A stretch of DNA of 64,000 nucleotides from Ornithodoros turicata. Its lineage: Eukaryota > Arthropoda > Arachnida > Ixodida > Argasidae. The stretch spans positions 71,551,687-71,615,686 of the forward strand of contig NC_088206.1 of the NCBI RefSeq assembly GCF_037126465.1, in the 5' to 3' direction. Positions 55,156 through 64,000 of the stretch are shown piece after piece (positions within the stretch are counted from its first letter, which is position 1; every line of letters starts with the position of its first letter). The notes under the pieces are model-generated. The model had not been told where the DNA came from, did no database searches, and was given only the letters and a program-made list of their open reading frames with translations. The translations under genes and the position numbers were made by a program.

Positions 55156-55765
55156 AGTGCGGGAGGAAAGCAAAGCGAAGAAAACAATTTCGCGACGGCG
55201 CAGCCAACTCTCTCCGGAAGCGAACGTTAACTAGACCGCATGAACCCGCCTTAACATAAGTGCATAAGTGTCACAAAAATGAGTACTCCTCCGGTTTTTA
55301 CCCAATCATGGGACAGAATCGATATTGTTCGGGGTGGTGGTTGGCTCAGAACGTGCTATGAGGTGAAGTTCTGCTTTTAGAGTGGTTGACACAGCATCCA
55401 GGAACTGGTGGTAGTACCCCAGATGTCAATTGGTGAAGACTTGGGAAGGGATGAGCTCGGATCCTAGGGTCATCTGTGTTTGTCCAAGGTATTCTTGCAC
55501 AGTTTCCGGAAGGATGTTGGCACAGTTCGTCTTGAAGTTGGCCCAGGACCCCTATCTCTACCCCTACTTACCGTTATCCTCTCCCTATCTGTCCACGTCT
55601 CCACACACACATGGAATCAAAAAGTGTCTCAGCTGACCGCTCGTTATAGCGCAACTTCGTCGTAACAAGTCCGGAGGGGGCCGCGGTGTAGTCCAGACCC
55701 ATCGTCATCTGCAGCATCACGGGCCACACTACAAGCCCCACAAGGACAACGTAGACATTTACCCT
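55156..55765. other. unannotated sequence with SINE family 2 scrap
   Basis: 55506-55552 (GGATGTTGGCACAGTTCGTC, TTGAAGTTGGCCCAGGAC) is a diverged piece of the family 2 body. The rest is unassigned. Confidence 0.45.
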
Positions 55766-55975
55766 GGGGCCCGATCTTCAACTTGTCGTTATCCCATAAC
55801 GCGCGTTAAATACATCACTTCGGCCCGTGGTGGTGGTGGTGCAGGTGCTAAAGAAGAGCTGGCCGGTGATTCGCCATGCGCTCTTGAGCGAGCCTACCAC
55901 TGCGGCTTTGGAGCGCGCGAACTTTAAATACAACGATAATGATCCCTATGTGAAAGTTGAAGATAGGAGCCCGGG
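55766..55975. mobile_element. small MITE, GGGCCCGATCTTCAACTT ends
   Basis: Left GGGGCCCGATCTTCAACTT and inverted right CCCGGGCTCCTATCTTCAAC are imperfect TIRs with continuing complementarity (GTCGTTAT... / ATAACGAT...-like). About 210 bp. The target duplication is not clear. Confidence 0.55.
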
Positions 55976-57899
55976 TCCACACGCGCTAACCCAATAATCG
56001 TTCACTCGAAGTTGAAGCGAAAATATTTCTGCAGGGCTGTGGCAACCTTGCTGACGTCCGCGGCGACATTAATACAAGGAATAAAGCATTGATAGTTAGG
56101 GTAGATGAAGCGCGCCTACCAACGACGAGCCTTCTTTAGCCAAGATGGCGTCGGGTGCGATCACAGAGACGGAGTTAGTTCCGGTTTCGGTTTATTTCTT
56201 GCCAATTCAAGAGTGGCGCTTCCACTGGCCTCCGTCCTTCACAAGACAAGTACGAATTTGATCCGCAATAGTGAAGATTCATGCCAGGAAAACAAAAGAA
56301 GTATGTGGTCATCGGCACAAGTCCGGCACATGTTATTTCGCATGGCGCCATGTTAGTTCGCAAAGCGAGCTTTCAGAGATGACGTCACAAGTTGGTTTCT
56401 GCATCACTGTACAGCAAAGCAGATGATCAGTAAGATGGATATTTCGCTCGGTCAAACTTGAAACGTACAGTTTCCTTTAAGTGCCACCAGGGATCGTACG
56501 AAGAGCAAGATTCATAACGCTTCATCTGCGACGACGAGCAAGACGTTGTAGACGACAGGGGGAGGGAAAAAACAGAGGATACTCTCCACGTCAGTGGAGC
56601 TTTTTCGAGCTTGTTTCAGTGAGGATCTGCTCCTTTATACGACCTTCCCGGCGCCATTTTGCAGCAAAGTGCGTTTCTGAGGAAGAGCGGGGCCCAGATT
56701 TTTGGAGTTTCTTTTTTTTTTTTCTTCTTCTTCTTCCAGAGATGGGATCGTTTCGTCGTCACACAACTCAGAGTACGGGAGGAAGAAAAAAAAAAGAGAG
56801 GATAAACAGAATAAGAAGGGGGGCAACGCAAGAAAATAGGGAAGATTGTTTCCCCTCCTTTCGTCCCCAATATTTATGGGGATGCTCCGGTGTTCCTTAT
56901 CGGGCCCTTCAAAATGGGCAGGCGAGAGGGAAAAGAAGGGAGACAGAGGAACCTTAGCAAGGGAGGTACAGCAGATGGCAAGAGAGGAATGTAGGATTTC
57001 GTGTACTACGGGGAAAGGGGGATCGAATTTCGCCTACCAAGCTTCCAGATTGTGCCCGTTGATCTCGTTTTCTAGAGAGAAAAAAAGGGGATGAAGGGGA
57101 CTTCCGGCGAAATTGTAAGACTGGCGCCGCCATGGAGGCGTCGTGGACATGCTTCATTTGTGTCTCGTAAGAGGACATATCTGCGCCGAGTCTCGTGTTG
57201 TAGTATAGTTCAACGTGACGCAACATGACGGGTGTTATATGACGTCACGGACGATGTTAAGCTAAGAAAGCCGCTCCGCATCTCCCTCCTTGTTCTTTTT
57301 TTCATGCATCTTGGTCATCCTGGGGTTGGTTTCTCTATTTTCTTATCTGTTCATGTGTTCTGTAGCAGCGTCACGTGACAGTAGCGTCACACCTCCTTTC
57401 TCTTTTTTTTTTTTTTGAATCAATCAATCCGCAGCTTTTTGTCAGACGCTCGGCATCCATGCATATCAACATGAAGGAAATAGTAATAGTAGTAATAGTA
57501 CTGGCAGTAGTACGTGTTTAGGTTCATTGCTCAATCTCGTCTACAGGGGTTCATTCTGAATTTGATTCTGTTCATTCTGGTTCAATCAAGTGAATACGAG
57601 TCTGCTAATGTCAGAGGTCCGGATTCCCATCCTATAGTGCCTCCGCACATATGTAGAAGAACCTCAAATATGTTGATTCTTGAGCACTGAAAACCGTAAG
57701 ACACGGACAGTGACGTCCCAGAAACTACTCCGCTGGCAATAAAAGTGGGCTATAAACAATTGTGAACACAATAAACAATTGGTTGCGGATTTATCGAATT
57801 TTTATCACGTACGCCGCTTGTAAACACGCCTTGCAACACTTCTCAACCTACTTTTTAAGTTCCTTCTTCCATCACGATCCTAATTAACTAAATTAATAA
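55976..57899. other. unannotated sequence
   Basis: No gene recognised. GTACAGTTTCCTTTAAG at about 56466-56482 looks like a right end of a TTAA-type element without a partner. A 158-residue open frame at 56481-56957 has no domain. T and A runs at 56710-56722, 56788-56797 and 57403-57416, and (TAG)n at about 57480-57510. Confidence 0.4.
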
Positions 57900-57949
57900 C
57901 TCGTTTTATTTCTAATAATTACTCTTTCCCGTCCAGTATTACTGCCCTA

Positions 57950-58450
57950 AAACTCTCAGTTCGACCTCAACTGCCAGACCTCAATGTACGTCGTAAATAT
58001 CTACGTCTTTGTCTTTTCTTCAAGTTTTTTTCATTTAGAACAGATACGACCCCATTTCTTATGTGCAGCCACATACATCTCCCCAACACTTGACCGTGCT
58101 TTGAAAGTTAATCGTCTCCCATGCTCATCACAGCGATATTTACAATCGTTCTTTCCATGCACCATTGTCGAATGGAATTCATTTCCCCATGCGATCGTCA
58201 CTATTACAAGCTATGAACAGTTCAAGAACGCACTCGCCAATTACTTGTGTTTGCAACATTGTTTTTCTTTTTCACCTTACCTTTTCCTTTGTTGATGTTA
58301 TTATTATTATCGCACATGGTTCCTGTGTTACTGTTACTTTACACTGTTTCAATTCGCCGACATTTACCTTTCACTGGTATGTACCTAGCGTTCCCTCCCT
58401 CATGTAACGCCCTTTGGGCCCTTGAGGTATCATCCTAAATAAGTAATCCT
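57950..58450 (+). pseudogene. LINE (CR1/L2/Jockey-like) ORF2 C-terminus and 3' UTR, truncated
   Basis: A plus-strand frame contains YLQSFFPCTIVEWNSFPHAI then SYEQFKNALANYL (about 58135-58245). This closely follows the C-terminal non-LTR retrotransposon pattern FFPRTIR-WN-LP---V---S---FK--L. Upstream, in the neighbouring frame, NVRRKYLRLCLFFK (about 57983-58024) fits the preceding RR-RL-LF-K block, so there is at least one frameshift. Downstream the tail GCCCTTTGGGCCCTTGAGGT, ATCATCCTAAATAAGTAA looks like a LINE 3' UTR with a short AAATAA-type end. The reverse-transcriptase core is absent. A dead, 5'-truncated copy. Confidence 0.78.
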
Positions 58451-59076
58451 CCCATGCATCTTCTATCCCCCTCACACCCCTTCATACCGCTGAAGCAACA
58501 TCTGACTCAACGCAGCTACGAAGAAACACTCGTGTTATCCCGCCTTATCCGAGCCGAGCCAATCCAATCCGAAAACCTAACCAGCCATCAAACGCACATA
58601 AAAGTTCAGCAAGCTTTTCTGAAAACTTGCGACACGAAGATTACTCCTTCCTCCCCCTCTCCGGCCTTTCACTTCGTTGCTTTCACATCGAAACCTGCCA
58701 ATGTTGGCGTTCCTCATCCCAGCCCTCGTCCCTCGAGGCTAAGGATTGCAGCCGATCTATTCGGATCAAAGCAACATCTCCGAGGAGCCTGTCCTTCTGC
58801 TTTGGTATATATCCCGTCCTTTGATGTGACCCGAAAGCAGGAAGGAAAGCATAAGTGCACGAGCAAGGTGGAGGCATCAGAGATGCGAATTATGTGTATA
58901 GATATAGTGTGAGCTAGGATAGATAACGAGGAGGAGTCGTCGTCGTGTAAACAAGATACCTCCTTCTCCTGATGGAAACGTGCTCAGAGGTTGAAAGTTA
59001 GAGCGTACCTGTTTTGTTTGGTGTGCCGAGTCAATAGGGAAAATAAATAAGTAAAATAGAGAGTTTTAGTATATCG
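58451..59076. other. unannotated sequence
   Basis: A 152-residue frame at 58454-58912 shows no recognisable domain or splice context. Treated as chance. Confidence 0.35.
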
Positions 59077-59886
59077 TACGCTATCCCCTTTGCGTAAGTA
59101 AAGGGATACCGATGGTGGGTCTGCGCACTGCGCGAAGCTCTCTATCTGCTATGGGCGTGCGCAGAACTACCATCGCTATCCTTTACGTGTACTATCGCTT
59201 TTGCCTACGTGAGGGATAGCGTTGGTGGTCCTGCGCACTGCGCGAAGCTCTCTATCTGCTATGGGCGTGCGCAGAACTACCATCGCTATCCTTTACGTGC
59301 ACTATCGCTTTTGCCTACGTGAGGGATAGCGTTGGTGGTCCTGCGCACTGCGCGAAGCTCTCTATCTGCTATGGGCGTGCGCAGAACTACCATCGCTATC
59401 CTTTACGTGCACTATCGCTTTTGCCTACGTGAGGGATAGCGTTGGTGGTCCTGCGCACTGCGCGAAGCTCTCTATCTGCTATGGGCGTGCGCAGAACTAC
59501 CATCGCTATCCTTTACGTGCACTATCGCTTTTGCCTACGTGAGGGATAGCGTTGGTGGTCCTGCGCACTGCGCGAAGCTCTCTATCTGCTATGGGCGTGC
59601 GCAGAACTACCATCGCTATCCTTTACGTGCACTATCGCTTTTGCCTACGTGAGGGATAGCGTTGGTGGTCCTGCGCACTGCGCGAAGCTCTCTATCTGCT
59701 ATGGGCGTGCGCAGAACTACCATCGCTATCCTTTACGTGCACTATCGCTTTTGCCTACGTGAGGGATAGCGTTGGTGGTCCTGCGCACTGCGCGAAGCTC
59801 TCTATCTGCTATGGGCGTGCGCAGACCTACCATCGCTATCCTTTACGTGCACTATCGCTTTTCCCTACGTGAGGGATAGCGTGGTG
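59077..59886. repeat. 110-bp satellite array, 7 units, each unit a hairpin
   Basis: CTGCGCACTGCGCGAAGCTC recurs at 59121, 59231, 59341, 59451, 59561, 59671 and 59781, exactly 110 bp apart. Internal units are almost identical; the first (AAGGGATACCGATGGTGGGT) and last (CAGACCTACC, TTTTCCCTACG) differ at several sites. Within each unit, ACGTGAGGGATAGCGTTGGT then GGTCCTGCGCAC pairs with CGTGCGCAGAACTACC then ATCGCTATCCTTTACGTG as an imperfect inverted repeat. Arms are about 33 bp and the loop about 27 bp. A diverged solo copy lies at 21788-21885. No protein is implied. Confidence 0.97.
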
Positions 59887-60124
59887 GATCTAGGAGGCAA
59901 TGAGAAATATACACATGCACTCAGATGACGTGAAAGAAACAGAGCGAACGGTCGATTGTTTTTGAGACTACACAGTTAGATTCGAGTGGAGCTTACGTGT
60001 AGACGTGAAATGTCATCCAGCAGATGTTAACCATCTCATTTCATGCTTCACGGCCACGTGAGCGACTGCACGTTTGCGCATGGCACAATGGTGCAGCAAA
60101 AATCAAATAACTCGGGAAAAACGT
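59887..60124. other. unannotated sequence
   Basis: No feature recognised. Confidence 0.3.
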
Positions 60125-60190
60125 GGGATTCGAACCTATACGGTCATGATTTCACGTTAGGGATGCTACCAGTTACACCACGCAGCAAAT
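60125..60190 (-). repeat. tRNA-like SINE head, family 4
   Basis: On the minus strand: GCTGCGTGGTGTAACTGGTA then GCATCCC (box A) and GTATAGGTTCGAATCCCACG (box B). The spacing between boxes (about 33 bp) suits a pol III promoter. A related box A in inverted form (GATGCTACCACTTACACCAT) lies at 14992-15011. The body is not recognised elsewhere in the window. Confidence 0.5.
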
Positions 60191-60355
60191 TCTCTCTCTC
60201 TTTCGCCCCTTTTTCTTTAGCACATGTGGGGCAACATTGTTGCAAGCATCCTAACGCACACTACGTACACACTGAACAATTAAAGCGCTGAATAGCATCC
60301 AGACAACACCTCATTGTTTTGTCTCGAACCGGTGGCTTTTGTGTTCCTCCGTCTC

Positions 60356-60422
60356 TGTCTCTCTCTCTTCCTCTATCTCTCTCTCTTCCTCTATCTCTCT
60401 CTCTTCCTCTATCTCTCTCTCT
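60356..60422. repeat. 18-bp CT-rich minisatellite
   Basis: CTCTATCTCTCTCTCTTC repeats three to four times. The antisense RGRERD hexapeptide periodicity in an open frame is a consequence of the 18-bp period. Confidence 0.9.
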
Positions 60423-61209
60423 CCTTAACACGGTGACTTGACAGCTGGCACGATATAACAAAAACGGAAGTTACTGAGAATGACGCCACGGCAGGGAAAA
60501 CGCTGGCTATAAGATCCAATTATAAATAATCGGTTGCGAATTTAACGGAAATTGTTTTGCGCGGTGACTGCAAGCATCGTAAGAAAGCGTACGACACTGT
60601 TTCGTTTAGCTTCGCTTTCGGTCAGGATTGTCACTGTAAACTATCTTCCGACGCGCGGGAAATATCGCCGAAACAAGTCTGAAACACCAGCTCCATCTCT
60701 GCGGACGCCATGCAAATTGTTTTTTGCCCTATTAACTCACAAAGCCACCGGGACCTCGTCACCAAATTACCCGCTCCAGATGTAATGACCATTACACAAC
60801 CCGGCGATACCAACAACGCAAAATATTATTGCGTTACATTCTTCCTCGCTTTCACTTCTTGGGGAAATCGCGCTCACGCGCAATTTGCACGCGCCACGTC
60901 ATGTTTCACGCGTCATGAAATATTTCGCCGCAGAGGAAAAAAAAAAAAAAAGAAGGATGGGTGGGTTGGACAAAGGGTTTTTAACACCCCGTTTGAGGCT
61001 AAACAATTTTACCCGTCATTTCACCCCACGGAATATACAAGCCTCGGCGTTCCAGTAGCGAAGCTACGACGAGATTCGGGGCCAGATGTAACGCCTACTC
61101 GCTCAGGTTAGGCCTAACGTGGCGTACTGGTACTCGTTAACTCTAAACGCGCCGTTTCTACGCTCATCAAAGGCGGAGTACAATGGAAGTTTTTCTATGT
61201 TATGCGCAG
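60423..61209. other. unannotated sequence
   Basis: No gene recognised. A-run at about 60939-60953. Confidence 0.35.
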
Positions 61210-61217
61210 GCTCTAAG

Positions 61218-61406
61218 CAGGGCCGGCGAGAGGGTGGGGCAGCCGAGGATGGCGCCCCGGGGCCCGGGCCACTTCGGGGGCCCGCGGGACCCAAGGCCTG
61301 TCGTAATCATATAAAGAAGAAATACTTGGACTGTGTCATCGAGACGCGAGGAGGGGGCCCGGGGACGACCCATCCCCGGGGCCTGTAATATCTCTCGCCG
61401 GCCCTG
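61218..61406. mobile_element. hAT-type MITE, 189 bp (CAGGGCCGGCGAGAG ends)
   Basis: Left CAGGGCCGGCGAGAGGGTGG and inverted right CAGGGCCGGCGAGAGATATT give 15-bp perfect TIRs. The 8-bp flanks GCTCTAAG (61210-61217) and GCTCTAAA (61407-61414) match at 7 of 8, the hAT duplication length. The interior is GGGCCC-rich and non-coding. Confidence 0.88.
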
Positions 61407-61564
61407 GCTCTAAACGTGGTCGAAGGCAGGCGCATACCAGAAATGTGTGTCGTCATCAAGCAGGAGAGCTACCTATATGGAGGTAGGCTCCAGAAGTAAG
61501 GTTCTAATCCGGAGCGTAAGTCCTTGACTTTCTTCACCTCGGAGTGATGGTAAAGCACGGCACA
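61407..61564. other. unannotated sequence
   Basis: No feature recognised. Confidence 0.3.
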
Positions 61565-61566
61565 TA

Positions 61567-62468
61567 CAGGGTGACATACCAACCAAGTTCGTAGTAAATC
61601 ACGTAGTCAACGGAGAGACATGCGGTCAAGGAATTTTTTTGTGTACCTGGAACATTTGCCATATTTTTATTTCATTTCAACTGATGTAAATTAAGTTTAT
61701 TGAATTGAGTTCCAAATTTTCCCAAGTCAACCTAACGTTTTCTTTGCGGAAATGGATCCCTCGTGGTCATGTTACTCAGTATAGCAGCTGATAAAACACG
61801 TAACGCAACGACAGTTGTTGAAATAAATTCGCCAAAAATCCGCGGGAATGAGTCCTTGGCTCCGCCTCTTTTTTGTCGGCTCTAGCTTGAGCGCCAAAGT
61901 GCGACGAAAGGAGGTTACATTGACACGCCATACGAGGAGTAGAGGGCTAGAGTCCCAACCCACAGAACAAACATGCGCGGTGAGTGCAGGAATCAGAGCT
62001 ATCTTATCAAAAACGGGGTCACCCGCCGTTTTGACAGGCAGGGAAGAAAATCAATTTTTGCAACGTTTTGCACTCCGGTCTCGTACGGCGTGTCAATGTA
62101 ACCTCCTTTCGTCGCACTTTGGCGCTCAAGACTACAGCCGACAAAAAAGAGGCGGAGCCAAGGACTCATTTCCGTGGATTTGCGGCGAATTTATTTCAGC
62201 TATTGTCGTTGCGTTACGTATCTTATCAGCTGCCATACTGAGTAAAATGACCACGAGGAACCCATTTCCGCAAAGAAAACGTTAGGTTGACTCGGGAAAT
62301 TTCGGAGTTCAATTCACTAAATTAAATTTCCGTCAATTGATATGAAATAAAAACGGTACCAATATGTGGCAAATGTTCCTGGAAGGAAAAAAGAACCCTT
62401 GACCGCATGTGACTCCGTTGCCTACATTATTTACTATGGATTTCTATAATGGTTGGTGGACCACCCTG
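61567..62468. mobile_element. foldback element, about 902 bp, CAGGGTG ends
   Basis: Left CAGGGTGACATACCAACCAA and inverted right CAGGGTGGTCCACCAACCAT form the ends. Pairing continues almost to the centre: AAGTCAACCTAACGTTTTCT, TTTGCGGAAATGG, CAACGACA, TCCTTGGCTCCGCCTCTTTT and AAAGTGCGACGAAAGGAGGT all recur inverted (about 62090-62300). Arms are about 350 bp and the loop about 150 bp. TA is present on the left (61565-61566) but the right flank (TCTA) is imperfect. It is related to 23681-24380 by the TTGACTCGGGAAATTTCGGA block. Confidence 0.88.
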
Positions 62469-64000
62469 TCTACGTACGATACACAGTCAAGATTGAAGGA
62501 ATTGTCGGGTGTGTCACACAAGATCATAACAAGACACTCGCCGTTCTTTTGTTTTGTTTGTTCTTTTCCTTTTCGTATGTCATCAGCACAGTGTTATTTA
62601 TTGGTTGGTAGCAAAACACGCAAGAAGATTTCTCCCTATTATTTTTCTTCGCCAACATCAACATCAACGTAAAAAGATTGCTGTTATCCTAACGAAACAA
62701 TTTTCAACAACAGAAAAGCATTACCAGTTTTACTGGATTAATATAAAAGTAGGGGTATTTTTTCGTTTTTATCTATCTATTTATTTACTTATTTCCGGGG
62801 TACAAGCTGTACATTAGTGAGTTTGTACAGAGAGAGGTCCCCAAGTTGATATTAGTTAACACGAGGAAATGTGACTTCATAGAGGTGGGATAGACAATAC
62901 GAGTGCACCCAAAAAGGCCAATAAATACAGAACCATAAAACTGAAGAATGAAAGGCAAGGGCAGTTGGGGTACTTCAGTCGGTACTTTTGCACGTGTTCT
63001 CCTCGAATGTCAATTTAGCGCATTAAAACAAAAGGAAAACAGTCTCTGTGGATAAAGAAACGGTTTAACCTCGAAATTTGTACTAATATATACTAAATGA
63101 AAGCTTGTGCGATAATAAATTTACATGCGCCTGTAAAGCGTGCTTTGTCCTAAGAACACCTGAGCGCTGCAGTGAAGAACACTCAACGACCACACTTACA
63201 TCCGCATTTCGTCCTAGGGAAGACCCGTTTGTCAATATTTGTGTGGGGACGTTTCGTACTCGTGCACAACCCAACTGGTATGGTTGCTACAAAAGCATCA
63301 CGTTGTCCTCATGTAAACCTTGCTCTGCCTGCCCAGCACGAGGGTATTGCAGTGAAGCTCACTTATCGACCGCGCTCTGAATACAATAAAACACATATTG
63401 CACGCAATTCGGACTCTGAACAGAAATCGATACGTGCATTTATATATCAACCTACATATACATATTTTTTTCTCTCCGTCTTTGTTGGGATAACCTAACA
63501 CGAAACAGAAAACACGCAGTAAAAGGGCACGACACCCGCCATAACTAACACATGTCTGAATAAATGAACAACAAGGCTTTATTTCGACGAATATGAGCGG
63601 AGTAATCAGACGTCTGAAATATATAAAAACAATGTCGCACACTCCTCTCCAGCCACTTCATCCTTATCAGTCCAATCCTAGCCCCCGTATTCAGACCCGC
63701 ACTTCTTGCCACTTCACTCACGCTTTTTTATTTTGCGTTTTTTGCCGCGCAATACCCGCTATGAGCGCTTGAGAAGCACCTGCCAGTGACAGATCGCTCC
63801 GGGCAGTTCATTTTCTCCCACCACCCACGCTACACTCCGGAAGCCCCGACAGCAGCGGGGATTTTAATTAGCAGCCGAAGCAAAGTTAATTGCCGATGCT
63901 TTCGAATAGGCACAGCGTCGCAGACGCAAGCACTTTGAGTCGTCTGCGTTGTCTTTGCCTTCCGCCAGGGTAGGAATTCGATGGACGCTTTCCTAATCAA
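62469..64000. other. unannotated sequence to window end
   Basis: No gene recognised. A (TTTA)-rich tract at about 62768-62795 followed by CCGGGGTACAAGCTGTACAT may be a minus-strand LINE tail. 63855-63905 holds TTTTAATTAGCAG and GTTAATTGCCGATGC homeodomain-like words. The final 300 bp are non-repetitive by eye. Confidence 0.4.

Noticed and set aside
58454..58912. 152-residue plus-strand open frame
   Set aside because: No domain, no splice or promoter context, downstream of a LINE 3' end. Likely chance.
60261..60461. RGRERD-repeat protein
   Set aside because: Artefact of the 18-bp CT minisatellite read antisense.
3503..64000. LTR retrotransposon or old viral copy
   Set aside because: I looked for paired direct terminal repeats and for gag/pol, integrase or RNase H motifs and saw none. 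Paired repeats here are inverted or satellite.

Overview
This is eukaryotic, non-coding, repeat-dominated DNA, most likely from an arachnid and best matching a tick (Ixodida). The basis is two kinds of abundant tRNA-derived SINE. One resembles, from memory, the Ruka-type SINE reported in ixodid ticks. The other is a longer repeat ending in a GCGCCGCGAAGCAACTGTGG-type 3' end. There are also many MITEs, LINE 3' scraps and dense microsatellites. I find no convincing host protein-coding gene. Nearly all open frames are short, lack recognisable domains, and lie in simple sequence, in tandem repeats with periods divisible by three, or antisense to transposons. The window could be intergenic or lie inside a large intron. 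The species call is inference.

Layout. 0-8 kb: SINE copies, a 512-bp MITE with a TTA duplication (1360-1871), a full Ruka-like SINE with a 12-bp target duplication (3503-3790), and a small pogo/Tigger-like MITE. 8.3-10.4 kb: a SINE followed directly by a complete but dead mariner (8595-10392), which is itself interrupted by a poly(C)-tailed retroposon. 11.5-12.3 kb: a hAT-like MITE inside a tRNA-derived SINE. 17.4-19.1 kb: 22 copies of a 78-bp satellite, with three more copies in inverted orientation at 20.2 kb. 23.7-31.4 kb: a dense MITE district holding two foldback elements, a near-perfect 230-bp palindrome, a 600-bp TIR element, a 796-bp hAT element and a TTAA-flanked element. 32-47 kb: SINEs, a 100-bp MITE nested in a SINE, a three-layer nested foldback structure (42.1-43.1 kb), and a short TTAGG-type telomere-like tract. 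48-50 kb: a second 796-bp hAT copy in the opposite orientation beside a LINE fragment. 51-56 kb: a MITE with perfect 28-bp TIRs, a tRNA-Thr-like SINE head, a pentanucleotide array and a second TTAA element. 57.9-58.4 kb: a LINE 3' end. 59.1-59.9 kb: seven copies of a 110-bp satellite whose unit is a hairpin and which has a diverged solo relative at 21.8 kb. 61-62.5 kb: a 189-bp hAT MITE and a third foldback element.

No gene pathway is encoded here. The biology is transposon ecology: nested insertions give relative ages, many target duplications are intact, and at least two satellite arrays are built from hairpin-forming units. The most notable observations are the 110-bp satellite that appears to come from a foldback MITE, the 78-bp satellite with its inverted island, and the poly(C)-tailed retroposon family. 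I had no search tools, so all family names are pattern-based.
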